Assembly: GCA_902493275.1 (NCBI GenBank)
Contig: CABUOQ010000006.1
Span: forward strand, 4,287-68,286
DNA length: 64,000 nucleotides
Direction of reading: 5' to 3'
Source of the DNA: an uncultured Bacillota bacterium
GTDB taxonomy: Bacteria; Bacillota_I; Bacilli_A; RFN20; CAG-449
Under the pieces are notes generated by a model, which was not told where the DNA came from, ran no database searches, and worked only from the letters and a program-made list of their open reading frames with translations. This document shows positions 7,944-16,660 of the stretch, one piece after another; position 1 is the stretch's first letter, and each line of letters begins with the position of its first letter. Made by a program: the position numbers and the translations under genes.

Positions 7944-9651
7944 AACACATCGTAAAGAGTTTTCTTTAGGAATAATATTATCTTTTTGTTTTTTTCTAAT
8001 TATTTCATCGGTTACTTTTTTTGCTTATAGTAATAGTATTCGTAGTAATCAATACGAAAAAATGGATATTATTAGCGACAATATTTCATATATAATTGAA
8101 AAAAATTTTAAAGAAGTTTTTACAATTTCAAGAACACTATTTTATAGTGAAGAATTTCAAAATGATGCGGATATAGATATTCAAAATCCTGCTAGCTATC
8201 AAGAAAATTTAGAAAAATATTTGGTTAATACTATTTCTAATTTAAATTTTAGCGTTGTTTCAGATGTTGCCTTCATTCCATATAGTAACCAAAATGATAA
8301 ATATGATATTAGTAAAAGAATATATGAGGGAAAATATGATGGTCTATTTTCTGTTAATAATTCACGTTCGCTAATTTATTATAATCAAATTATTAATCAA
8401 TCTTTGAATGAAGAAAATGATAATGGAAATGTTTATGTTATTAATCAAGTGGAAGAAAGGGATGAATTTATTATATTTGCAAGATTGGTAAAGCAAACTT
8501 TTGTATCTCCAATAAAAAGAAATTTGGGAATAGGATTTATTGTTGTTTCTAAAACCGATTTTTTAAAGCCTTTAATGCTTTGTCAATCTCTAGATGGGAT
8601 GGGAGCATATATTTTAGATAATCAGGGTAAAAAAATTTTCTCACAAGATAGTAATTTGTTTAATGATCGTAATCGTTATCGAATTAAAGAAGATTATATC
8701 GATTTTTATGATTATAAATTTGTCACGTATTATGACACTACGTTCATATATAAAGAAGTAATCAGGACAATTTCATTACAATTCTTATTATTCTTGGGAT
8801 TGTTTATTTTATTTGCATTAGCATATTATTTAATTCAAAAAAATTATCGTAAAAATTTAAATTATTTATTTAAATCATTCCAGTTTTCAGCAGATTGTAA
8901 AAATGTAAAATACATTGCTCTAACGAATAAAAATGAAGAGGTAGATCAAGTTATTCAAGCGTATAACAATATGGTTACTTCAATAACTAATGAGAAAATC
9001 AATAACGATATTTTAAGTGAACAAAATGCAAAATTTGAGATGAAGAATTTGACCACACAGATAAATAGGCATTTCATTATTAATATACTTAGTGTTATTC
9101 ATTCTCTTATTAATTTAAAGGAATATGAAAAGTCAAAGTATTGTATTGAAATATTGTCTGATTTTTTGCATTATACTCTATCTTTAGATAAGCAAGAAGT
9201 TGACCTTAATAGTGAAATAGTACAAATTAAAAACTATTTAAATTTGCAATCTATTCGTTATAAAAATATTAAAGTTAATTATCACATAGATAAATCACTA
9301 TTAAATATAGTGGTGCCTAAAATGATACTTCAACCTTTAGTGGAAAATGCTTTAGTACATGGTCTTCCAAATAAAGAAGGTACGATAGATATTGATGTAT
9401 ATCAAAAAGAGGGTATAGTTTTTATCAAAGTTGCTAATGATGGAATTTTAGATCAAGAAAGTATAAAAAAATTGAATGATAAAATAACTACATTCGAAAA
9501 AATGGATTCAAAAAATAACATAAATCATGGTGTAGCGCTTATTAATATTTCGCGTAGATTGCAATTAAAATTTGGCTCAGATGCATCCATATACTTACAG
9601 AGTGATAACGAAAAAGTTTATTCAGTAATAACAATAAAGAACAGGAAATAA
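7924..9651 (+). CDS. YesM-type sensor histidine kinase
   Basis: About 575 residues from the ATG at 7924; a TTG at 7915 in frame would add three residues. The gene overlaps the end of the SGNH gene. TM1 near residues 17-37 and TM2 near 282-304 flank a ~240-residue extracytoplasmic sensor. Then come a short linker and the His_kinase domain with INRHFIIN (phospho-acceptor His383). YesM proteins usually have NPHF here, so the Pro-to-Arg change is unusual. The HATPase region carries the N-box VENALVHGL. The partner response regulator starts 3 nt downstream, and a CUT1 importer follows. This is the standard YesM/YesN arrangement that senses an extracellular glycan, often through the importer's binding protein. 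Confidence 0.9.
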   Translation: MKKKINKTHRKEFSLGIILSFCFFLIISSVTFFAYSNSIRSNQYEKMDIISDNISYIIEKNFKEVFTISRTLFYSEEFQNDADIDIQNPASYQENLEKYLVNTISNLNFSVVSDVAFIPYSNQNDKYDISKRIYEGKYDGLFSVNNSRSLIYYNQIINQSLNEENDNGNVYVINQVEERDEFIIFARLVKQTFVSPIKRNLGIGFIVVSKTDFLKPLMLCQSLDGMGAYILDNQGKKIFSQDSNLFNDRNRYRIKEDYIDFYDYKFVTYYDTTFIYKEVIRTISLQFLLFLGLFILFALAYYLIQKNYRKNLNYLFKSFQFSADCKNVKYIALTNKNEEVDQVIQAYNNMVTSITNEKINNDILSEQNAKFEMKNLTTQINRHFIINILSVIHSLINLKEYEKSKYCIEILSDFLHYTLSLDKQEVDLNSEIVQIKNYLNLQSIRYKNIKVNYHIDKSLLNIVVPKMILQPLVENALVHGLPNKEGTIDIDVYQKEGIVFIKVANDGILDQESIKKLNDKITTFEKMDSKNNINHGVALINISRRLQLKFGSDASIYLQSDNEKVYSVITIKNRK

Positions 9652-9654
9652 TTT

Positions 9655-11025
9655 ATGGTAACGATATATTTGGTTGATGATGACTATTTAATTTTAGATG
9701 AATTAAAGAATTTAATTAATTATGCTTCTATTGGGTATAAGATAATCGGAATGAATACTAATTCTTTGAAGGCTAAAGAAGAAATAATTGAGTTAAAGCC
9801 TGATGTAATTATTACTGATATTCAAATGGATATGTTAGATGGTATAAATCTCACAGAATCACTGTTAGAAGAATGTCCGAAATCATATTTTATTTTTGTC
9901 AGTGGTTATGATAAATTTGATTATGCTATTGAGGCAATAAGATTAGGCGCCACGAGGTTTTTAAGAAAACCAATAAAAGAAAAAGAATTAATATCTTGCT
10001 TACATGATATTAAAACCAAAATAAACGATGAATTCTCAAATCGAGTACAGATTGCGATGAATGATGATGCGGAAAATATGGAAAAAATTTTTACTAATTC
10101 ACATTTATTAAAAAATAGTAAATATCGTATAATTTGTTTAAATGGATATAATTATCTCACAATAATAGATGATATAAAGAAATCCTCTTCTGATGTGATA
10201 AATATATATGGTGATGCAAATATTGGTTTGTTTATAGCCTTTGATGTCGATTACAAAAAGATTTTAGATTTAAAAAGAAAATATGAAAATATTTCGATAG
10301 GTATCAGTTTAGAAAAAGAAGCTAATGATTATAAAAATATTTCCGATATAACTAGAAAAACTAGAATTTCTTCAAAACAAAAATTTGTTACTGGAAAATC
10401 AGAGTTTGTTTTATATGATGAGAAAGTACCTTACTTTTTAATTGATGAAATCAATGCGATAAATCAAGTTACTGTTTTAGAAGACAAAGTATATAATTTA
10501 AAGAAAATCCTTATTGATAATCATATAAATGTATGTTTTTTACAAAAAATTTATCAGTGTATTTTTTTAGCAATGGTAAGATTAAAGATAATAGAATTAG
10601 GAGATGAATATGATGTATCGGTAATTGATACATACGATTCGATTGATTCTTTAATTGATGATCTAAAGGGATACTTTATATCTAGTGATAATGATGATAA
10701 TAATGAAATAATCATTAACGAAGTGAAAAAAGAAATAGAAAATAGTTTAAACAAAAAACTTTCTATGACATACATTGCCAAAAAATATGGATACAATATT
10801 TCTTATTTTTCTCAATTATTTAAAAAAGTAGTGGGTATGTCTTTTGTTGAATATTTTATTTCGTTAAAAATTGATCGGGCAAAATATCTTATTGCTAATA
10901 CTAATGAATTGTTTCAAAACATAGCTTTGGAAGTGGGATATGATGACTATTATCATTTTTCTAAAATGTTTAAAAAATATACCTCATATTCGCCTACTGA
11001 ATATAAAACATTATTTAAAAAATAG
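9655..11025 (+). CDS. YesN-type response regulator with AraC DNA-binding domain
   Basis: 456 residues. The receiver domain (1-125) has the acidic VDDDY pocket, the phospho-acceptor Asp55 in ITDIQM and the switch Lys in LRKP. A middle region (about 130-345) is unassigned, as in other YesN proteins. The C-terminal AraC/XylS helix-turn-helix pair (about 355-456) includes IAKKYGYN and VGYDDYYHFSKMFKKY. It is expected to activate the importer and enzyme genes directly downstream. A 22-bp perfect palindrome lies 30 nt after its stop and may be a target, although AraC-type sites are more often direct repeats. Confidence 0.92.
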   Translation: MVTIYLVDDDYLILDELKNLINYASIGYKIIGMNTNSLKAKEEIIELKPDVIITDIQMDMLDGINLTESLLEECPKSYFIFVSGYDKFDYAIEAIRLGATRFLRKPIKEKELISCLHDIKTKINDEFSNRVQIAMNDDAENMEKIFTNSHLLKNSKYRIICLNGYNYLTIIDDIKKSSSDVINIYGDANIGLFIAFDVDYKKILDLKRKYENISIGISLEKEANDYKNISDITRKTRISSKQKFVTGKSEFVLYDEKVPYFLIDEINAINQVTVLEDKVYNLKKILIDNHINVCFLQKIYQCIFLAMVRLKIIELGDEYDVSVIDTYDSIDSLIDDLKGYFISSDNDDNNEIIINEVKKEIENSLNKKLSMTYIAKKYGYNISYFSQLFKKVVGMSFVEYFISLKIDRAKYLIANTNELFQNIALEVGYDDYYHFSKMFKKYTSYSPTEYKTLFKK

Positions 11026-11054
11026 TTAAAAAAATAACAAATTCATATAAAGAG

Positions 11055-11076
11055 AATACATTTAAATAAATGTATT
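11055..11076. promoter_or_regulatory. Perfect 22-bp palindrome before the sugar importer operon
   Basis: Arms AATACATTTA and TAAATGTATT are exact inverse complements separated by AA. The site lies between the YesN gene and the first permease, about 20 nt before its ATG. The plus strand continues with A residues, not T, so it is not a plus-strand terminator. An operator or an mRNA hairpin near the ribosome site are the likely readings. Confidence 0.55.
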
Positions 11077-11095
11077 AAAAAAATAAAATAATAAT

Positions 11096-12085
11096 ATGGA
11101 AAATGTTGTTAAGAAAAAAGATAGGCAAACAAAAAAAGAATTCAAGCAATATATTGAATCATTGAATCCTCAGTCAACTAAAGATAAAATTATCTCTTTT
11201 TTTAGAAGAATATGGGAACATAAATTTTTCTATCTTATTTTACTTCCGGCAATTATATTGTTAATTATTTTTGCTTACAAACCAATGTATGGAATTGTTT
11301 TAGCATTTAAACATTATTCTCCAAGAAAAGGAATTATGGGGAGTTCTTGGTGTGGGTTTGATAATTTTAAAGAATTATTTGCAATAGAGGATTTTTCTAA
11401 TGCGTTTAGAAATACCATAATTATAAATTTATTAAAATTATTATTTGGCTTTCCGGCATCAATATTGCTAGCAATTATGTTAAACGCTTTGCATAACAAG
11501 GTTTTTAAAAATGTTTTACAAACTCTAGTTTATTTACCACACTTTGTTAGCTGGGTTGTTGTTGCTGGATTAATAATGGCTTTGTTCGATGAAAGAAGTG
11601 GAAGCTTATATAGATTCTTTTCTATTTTTGGTGATGTCAATGTTTTTGGCGATGGGGTACAAGCGATAGCGCTGATTGTAGTGTCTGATATTTGGAAAGA
11701 AGTAGGATGGGGTGCAATCATTTATTTGGCTGCCTTAAGTGGTATTTCCGGTGATTTATATGAAGCGGCAGAGTTAGATGGAGCCAATTCAGTTCAACAG
11801 TTTTTTAATGTTACGTTGCCTCAATTAATGCCAACAATTTCAATTATGCTTATTTTAAGAGTCGGTGGTATTATCGGTGGTGGATTTGATCAAATTTATA
11901 GTTTGTTTAACGATAATTCGATTGTTAAACCATATGTTGATGTCTTAGATACTTTTGTATATAGATATGGAATTGGAAGTGGACAATTTTCAATGGCGAC
12001 AGCGATAGGATTGTTTGAAAACTTGATTAATATAGTCCTTCTTTTCAGCGCTAATAAGGTTGTTTCATTGATTAATAAGGAGTAA
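11096..12085 (+). CDS. Carbohydrate ABC importer permease, LplB type
   Basis: 329 residues with a ~40-residue cytoplasmic N-terminus and six predicted membrane helices. The EAA loop that docks the ATPase is YEAAELDGANSVQQFF near residue 222, followed by TLPQL. The short conserved start of the transmembrane region (IILLIIFAYKPMYG) is typical of LplB/YteP permeases that import oligosaccharides made from plant or host polysaccharide. It pairs with the permease 4 nt downstream and the binding protein at 13018. The ATPase is probably the MsmK-like protein at 20873. The ribosome site is weak. Confidence 0.92.
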   Translation: MENVVKKKDRQTKKEFKQYIESLNPQSTKDKIISFFRRIWEHKFFYLILLPAIILLIIFAYKPMYGIVLAFKHYSPRKGIMGSSWCGFDNFKELFAIEDFSNAFRNTIIINLLKLLFGFPASILLAIMLNALHNKVFKNVLQTLVYLPHFVSWVVVAGLIMALFDERSGSLYRFFSIFGDVNVFGDGVQAIALIVVSDIWKEVGWGAIIYLAALSGISGDLYEAAELDGANSVQQFFNVTLPQLMPTISIMLILRVGGIIGGGFDQIYSLFNDNSIVKPYVDVLDTFVYRYGIGSGQFSMATAIGLFENLINIVLLFSANKVVSLINKE

Positions 12086-12089
12086 TTTT

Positions 12090-13004
12090 ATGGTTAATAA
12101 GTTTGAAAATGCATATTATTCGCCAAGGAAATTTTCTATAAATAAAACACTTAAGATTATAAATGTAATAGCTCTTCTTTTTATTGGTTTTATTATGGTC
12201 TATCCATTTTGGGAAATATTAGTAAAATCATTTATGTCTGATCAAGATATAATCGGTTCTAAAGTTTTTCTGTGGCCAAAACATTGGCAATTTTCTGGAT
12301 ATAAACAAATCTTTTCTAATAAAACATATAATTTTGGTAATGCTTTCTTAGTTTCTGTTTTTGTTGTGGTAGTGGATACAATTTATCAATTAATTATCAC
12401 TACACTTGCAGCGTATGGCTTATCAAGAAAAACTTTACCAGGCAAAGGAATTTTAAATTTTTTCTTTATATTTACTATGTATTTTGGAGGTGGCTTAATT
12501 CCATATTATTTGGTGATTAAAGAATTGCATTTAATGAATACCATATGGGTGTTGATAATACCATCATTTATCTCAGTTTATAACGTTCTTATTATGAGAA
12601 GCTTCTTTAGGACATTCCCTCAAGATCTTATTGAAGCAGCTAAAATCGATGGTGCGAGTGAATTCTCTGTTTTTATTAAAATAGTTTTACCATTATCTAA
12701 GGCAATATTAGCTACCATAGCGTTATTTATTGCTGTTGGAGTGTGGAATAACTGGTTTACAGCGATGTTGTTCATTACAGAGAATAATGAGTATCGTCCA
12801 CTTGCTTATGTTTTGCAAGTGATAATTCAAACATCGCAAGGTATCAATGACAATACCTCAGGCGCGGGAGACTATATTGAATTGGTTGGAGAATCTGTTC
12901 AATATGCGGCGATTATAGTGTCGACAGTACCTATATTATGTGTCTACCCATTCTTACAAAAACACTTTACTAAAGGTGTTATGATTGGTTCAATCAAAGG
13001 TTAA
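12090..13004 (+). CDS. Carbohydrate ABC importer permease, YtcP/LplC type
   Basis: 304 residues, six predicted helices, EAA loop IEAAKIDGASEFSVFIKIVLP near residue 187 (read in pieces). The C-terminus GSIKG is typical of YtcP/AraQ-type permeases. It forms the second half of the membrane channel with the LplB-type protein upstream; the binding protein follows within 13 nt. Part of one operon with the YesM/YesN pair. Confidence 0.92.
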   Translation: MVNKFENAYYSPRKFSINKTLKIINVIALLFIGFIMVYPFWEILVKSFMSDQDIIGSKVFLWPKHWQFSGYKQIFSNKTYNFGNAFLVSVFVVVVDTIYQLIITTLAAYGLSRKTLPGKGILNFFFIFTMYFGGGLIPYYLVIKELHLMNTIWVLIIPSFISVYNVLIMRSFFRTFPQDLIEAAKIDGASEFSVFIKIVLPLSKAILATIALFIAVGVWNNWFTAMLFITENNEYRPLAYVLQVIIQTSQGINDNTSGAGDYIELVGESVQYAAIIVSTVPILCVYPFLQKHFTKGVMIGSIKG

Positions 13005-13017
13005 AAAGGAGAGATTT

Positions 13018-14724
13018 ATGAAAAAACTAGCAAAATATTTATCATTATCGGTAATTTTAATGATGTCCTTGGCTGGATGCGGAAATACTGATAATAATAG
13101 TTCACATGGCACATCTGGAACTAGCACATCTAATTCTGAAGATAATAAGAATTATAAAAAAGACAAATATGATAAAGACGGGAGATTGATAGTTTCGTTC
13201 TTTGGTATTGATTTAGACAATTTACAAAGTCAAACAGAAGATACCAAAAAAATCATGGAAGTAATAGAAAGTAAGTTTAATGTTTCTTTTAATTATATTA
13301 ATGGCTCAGCATTTAACTGGCAAACTACTCTAAATCAATATATAGGTGGTGGAGATGTGCCTGATATCTTCTTCCATGAATTAAATCAACCAATGTATTC
13401 TACATTATTAGAAGATGATTATTTGTTTGATTATAGCCTTTATTTAGATGATTATCCAAATTTGAAAAAGGCTTTCCAAAGATATGATGAAAAGGCATTA
13501 AAAACTTTCTTGGGTGGAAGTTATTATGGATTTCCGATTGTTATGGATGATACTACAGACTCGGACGTTGTTAACCAACATGGTACCTATTATCGTCGTG
13601 ACTGGTATACAAATTTAGTTGCTAAAGGTTACAAACCAAAATCAGGCAGAGAACTTGTCGATCCGGAAGATGAAAGTTTTAATTATTTGAATTTCTATGA
13701 TTTATGTGAAGGATATACTTTTGGTGATCCAGATAATAATGGTAAAAAGGATACTTACGGGTATGCATTAACAAAAGATGGTGGTGGATATTGGTTTTAT
13801 CCAATTTTATCTATGTTTAATGTTACATATGATGGATGGCATTATGATGAAAGTAGCGAATTATGGCAACCTGATTGTACTTCTGAAGAAATGAAAACAG
13901 CTTTGGATTTTATGGCCAAAATGTTTGATGAGGGATTGATATCACAAAATTATGCAACTACATTAACCCAAACAGCAATGAAAAATGAATATATTAATGG
14001 TCAAGCAGGAATGATGTCATTCAATACGAACTTTAATATCGGTGAAGGAATCCTTGAATTAATGGAACAATACACTAGTAGTGAATTGCAATTAAAAGAT
14101 GTATGCCGCGCTATGCCAGTTGTTACAGGTGTAGATGGTAAGAAACATATTTATGGATATTCTAATAAATATGGTTTTAGAAGTATTAATAATGATGTTT
14201 CACCAACTAAAAAGAAAAAAATTATGGAAATAATGGATTGGATGCTTACTGATGAAGGTATGACTCTTCTTAATTATGGAATAGAGGGTACTCATTACAA
14301 AGTTGAAAATGGTAACAAAATCTCTTTACTTGGTAAAAATGCTTCAGGATATAATAAGTCTTTATACGATTCAGAAGTTGCGCCAGGCATATATCGAATT
14401 AAGGGTTTAGTAAGTTGGTCAACAATAATTCCAACTGATATTAAGCATTATGAAGAACAAATGCAATTAATTAATGCTTGGGATCCACAATATTTCACAC
14501 CTAATCCATTGCAATATTGTTCGGTAGATCCAAGTTTTGGTACTAGACAAATACAATTAGATGATCAAATAACTTCTTGTTTCCAATATATTGTGGGAAA
14601 GCATAGCGATGCTGAAAGAGAAAATAAATGGAACGATTTTGTTACTAAGTATAATAAAGATGGTAAAAATTATATTTTAGCCATGAACGAAAGCGCTGAT
14701 ATAATTGGTGTAGAGCATGTATAA
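13018..14724 (+). CDS. Sugar-binding lipoprotein of ABC importer (LipO/YtcQ type)
   Basis: 568 residues from the ATG at 13018, chosen because AAAAAGGAGAG lies just upstream and a proper lipoprotein signal follows (lipobox SLAGC, Cys21). An earlier in-frame start at 12985 would spoil the signal. A Ser/Asn-rich linker precedes the type-1 extracellular solute-binding fold. DNNGKKDTYGYA matches the Asp-rich loop found in LipO-like binding proteins. Length (~570) agrees with that subfamily, which binds medium oligosaccharides. It would hand substrate to the permeases at 11096 and 12090. Confidence 0.92.
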   Translation: MKKLAKYLSLSVILMMSLAGCGNTDNNSSHGTSGTSTSNSEDNKNYKKDKYDKDGRLIVSFFGIDLDNLQSQTEDTKKIMEVIESKFNVSFNYINGSAFNWQTTLNQYIGGGDVPDIFFHELNQPMYSTLLEDDYLFDYSLYLDDYPNLKKAFQRYDEKALKTFLGGSYYGFPIVMDDTTDSDVVNQHGTYYRRDWYTNLVAKGYKPKSGRELVDPEDESFNYLNFYDLCEGYTFGDPDNNGKKDTYGYALTKDGGGYWFYPILSMFNVTYDGWHYDESSELWQPDCTSEEMKTALDFMAKMFDEGLISQNYATTLTQTAMKNEYINGQAGMMSFNTNFNIGEGILELMEQYTSSELQLKDVCRAMPVVTGVDGKKHIYGYSNKYGFRSINNDVSPTKKKKIMEIMDWMLTDEGMTLLNYGIEGTHYKVENGNKISLLGKNASGYNKSLYDSEVAPGIYRIKGLVSWSTIIPTDIKHYEEQMQLINAWDPQYFTPNPLQYCSVDPSFGTRQIQLDDQITSCFQYIVGKHSDAERENKWNDFVTKYNKDGKNYILAMNESADIIGVEHV

Positions 14725-16642
14725 TATGAAGAAAATTAAATGCTTTGTTGCTATTGCGTCAATTATGGGTTTTTTAACCTCGTGCAATGATAATAAAATA
14801 AATATGACCTTTGAAAACACATACACTTTTGAGTCTACTTTAGAAGAAGAGCAAGCTCTTTATCCATCATCTAAAGGCAGAATATTTTATGTTTCAACAT
14901 CAGGCGTAGAAGGAAATGATGGTTTAAGTGAAGATAACCCATTACCTTCGATTGATCAGGTAAATAAATTGTCTTTATTGCCGGGAGATTCTGTTTTATT
15001 TAAAAAAGGCGATATATTTAATGGCAAATTATCATTTAAATCTTTAAATGGAGATGATGATAACCCAATTACGTTCGCTAGTTATGGTGAAGGTGAAATG
15101 CCAGTTTTAACTAATGGGAATTCAACTAGTTCGGCTGTTATTGTTTACATTCAACAATCAAACAATATTGTTATTCGTGACTTAGATATACAAGTATGTG
15201 CCGGGAATAGAAAAAAAGGTGCATCTTTAAATCAAGGAATTAATATTGTTTATCGTGACAGTGGAAATAATAAATATCGAAATATTTACATTTGCAATAA
15301 CAAAGTTCATGGTGTATTGCCATTAGATGCTGACTTTAAAGAGATAGATACGAATGTAATGGGAATTGTTTTAAGCAGTCAAGAAGCAAATTATAACGTT
15401 TCTAAGCCTGAAGTAGTTTCAAATGTCATTATTGATGGGAATGAAGTTTATAATATAGGACGCACAGGGATTTATACCACAGCAAACAATTATCAAAACT
15501 CGGGTGAAAACGCACACGATGTTCATTATGATAAATTTTTAAATGTGCACATCGATCACAATTATGTTCACCATGTCGGAACTATTGGAATGTATATTAA
15601 ATCAGGCTCTTATTCAACAATGAATTATAATGTTATACATGATACAGGTGTGTCTACTGATTCAACGGTCGTCGAAGGTGAAACTGGAATGATGTATATT
15701 TGTGCCGCACATTGTGAGGCCAAATTTAATCATGTGTATCGCGTTTTTGATCAAAACACGGGATATGATGCGATGGGTATTGATATTGACTGGAATACCT
15801 ATGATATCGATATTGCTTATAATTATTGTCATGATTGCCAAGGATCAGGGATAGGTACTATGGCGACAAATACTAGCTATATTCGTAATAATAGAATTGA
15901 AAACAATATGGGTGAGACTAGCCATAACGGATCCATTGTTGTGTCTAATTTTATTCCACCTGTTGCGATAACTGGATTAACTGAAGAATGGTTGAGCGTA
16001 GATAATTTACATATAGAAGATAATTTAGTAATTCATGATAAGGATGATAAGTTCTTATTTAGACATAAAGCTGATAATGGTAGAAAAACATATAAAGGAA
16101 ATACATTTAATAGAAATCATTGCGTGTTTAATGGTGATGATCCAGAAGAATTTCAATGGTTTGCAATCGATGAACCATGGAGTCAATTCAATGAGAATAA
16201 GTTTTATTCTTTAAATACATCAAAATTTAAATCAATGGATATGACCCCGGTTGAAGATGTTGAAAATGCTGATAAAGGAGCGGTTCCTTATACATTAACT
16301 AGAGAGCGTTCTTTCTCTGAATGGCAAAAAAGAGATATTGGAGCAACATACGAATTAATAAATAGTGAAGAACCTTCTAAAATTTATAATCCGATAGCTA
16401 AATATGAAGATGGGAAAATAAAACTATCGTGGAAATGTCAAAAAAATGATGCGTGGCATTATAATATTTATGAAATTAAAAATGAAGAGGAAGAGCTAGA
16501 ATATACTAATATGATAGGTGAAAGTTTTGAAAACAACTTTGAAATTACTCCAAAATTTTCTGGCAAACATATCTATGCTATCCAAAGTGAATCTCATCAA
16601 GGTATCTTTGGAAACGTATTATTAGTAACAATTAATTTATAA
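14717..16642 (+). CDS. Right-handed parallel beta-helix lipoprotein (copy 1)
   Basis: 641 residues; start at 14717 overlaps the previous stop, and a second ATG at 14726 is equally possible. The lipobox is LTSC. Residues ~50-110 hold the conserved FYVSTSG...GLSEDNPL...PGDSVLFKKGD module often seen at the start of beta-helix enzymes. A long parallel beta-helix (about 110-470) follows, with repeated N/D-x-V-H turns, and a C-terminal FN3-like domain ends the protein. Such proteins are often polysaccharide lyases or glycoside hydrolases (PL1/PL9/GH28/GH110-like), but I cannot place it in one family. DQNTGYDAMGIDIDWN is strictly shared with its tandem paralogue and is the best candidate active-site strip. 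Surface anchored; presumably cleaves the polysaccharide before import. Confidence 0.75.
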   Translation: MYNMKKIKCFVAIASIMGFLTSCNDNKINMTFENTYTFESTLEEEQALYPSSKGRIFYVSTSGVEGNDGLSEDNPLPSIDQVNKLSLLPGDSVLFKKGDIFNGKLSFKSLNGDDDNPITFASYGEGEMPVLTNGNSTSSAVIVYIQQSNNIVIRDLDIQVCAGNRKKGASLNQGINIVYRDSGNNKYRNIYICNNKVHGVLPLDADFKEIDTNVMGIVLSSQEANYNVSKPEVVSNVIIDGNEVYNIGRTGIYTTANNYQNSGENAHDVHYDKFLNVHIDHNYVHHVGTIGMYIKSGSYSTMNYNVIHDTGVSTDSTVVEGETGMMYICAAHCEAKFNHVYRVFDQNTGYDAMGIDIDWNTYDIDIAYNYCHDCQGSGIGTMATNTSYIRNNRIENNMGETSHNGSIVVSNFIPPVAITGLTEEWLSVDNLHIEDNLVIHDKDDKFLFRHKADNGRKTYKGNTFNRNHCVFNGDDPEEFQWFAIDEPWSQFNENKFYSLNTSKFKSMDMTPVEDVENADKGAVPYTLTRERSFSEWQKRDIGATYELINSEEPSKIYNPIAKYEDGKIKLSWKCQKNDAWHYNIYEIKNEEEELEYTNMIGESFENNFEITPKFSGKHIYAIQSESHQGIFGNVLLVTINL

Positions 16643-16660
16643 GAGAAGGAGAATAGATTT

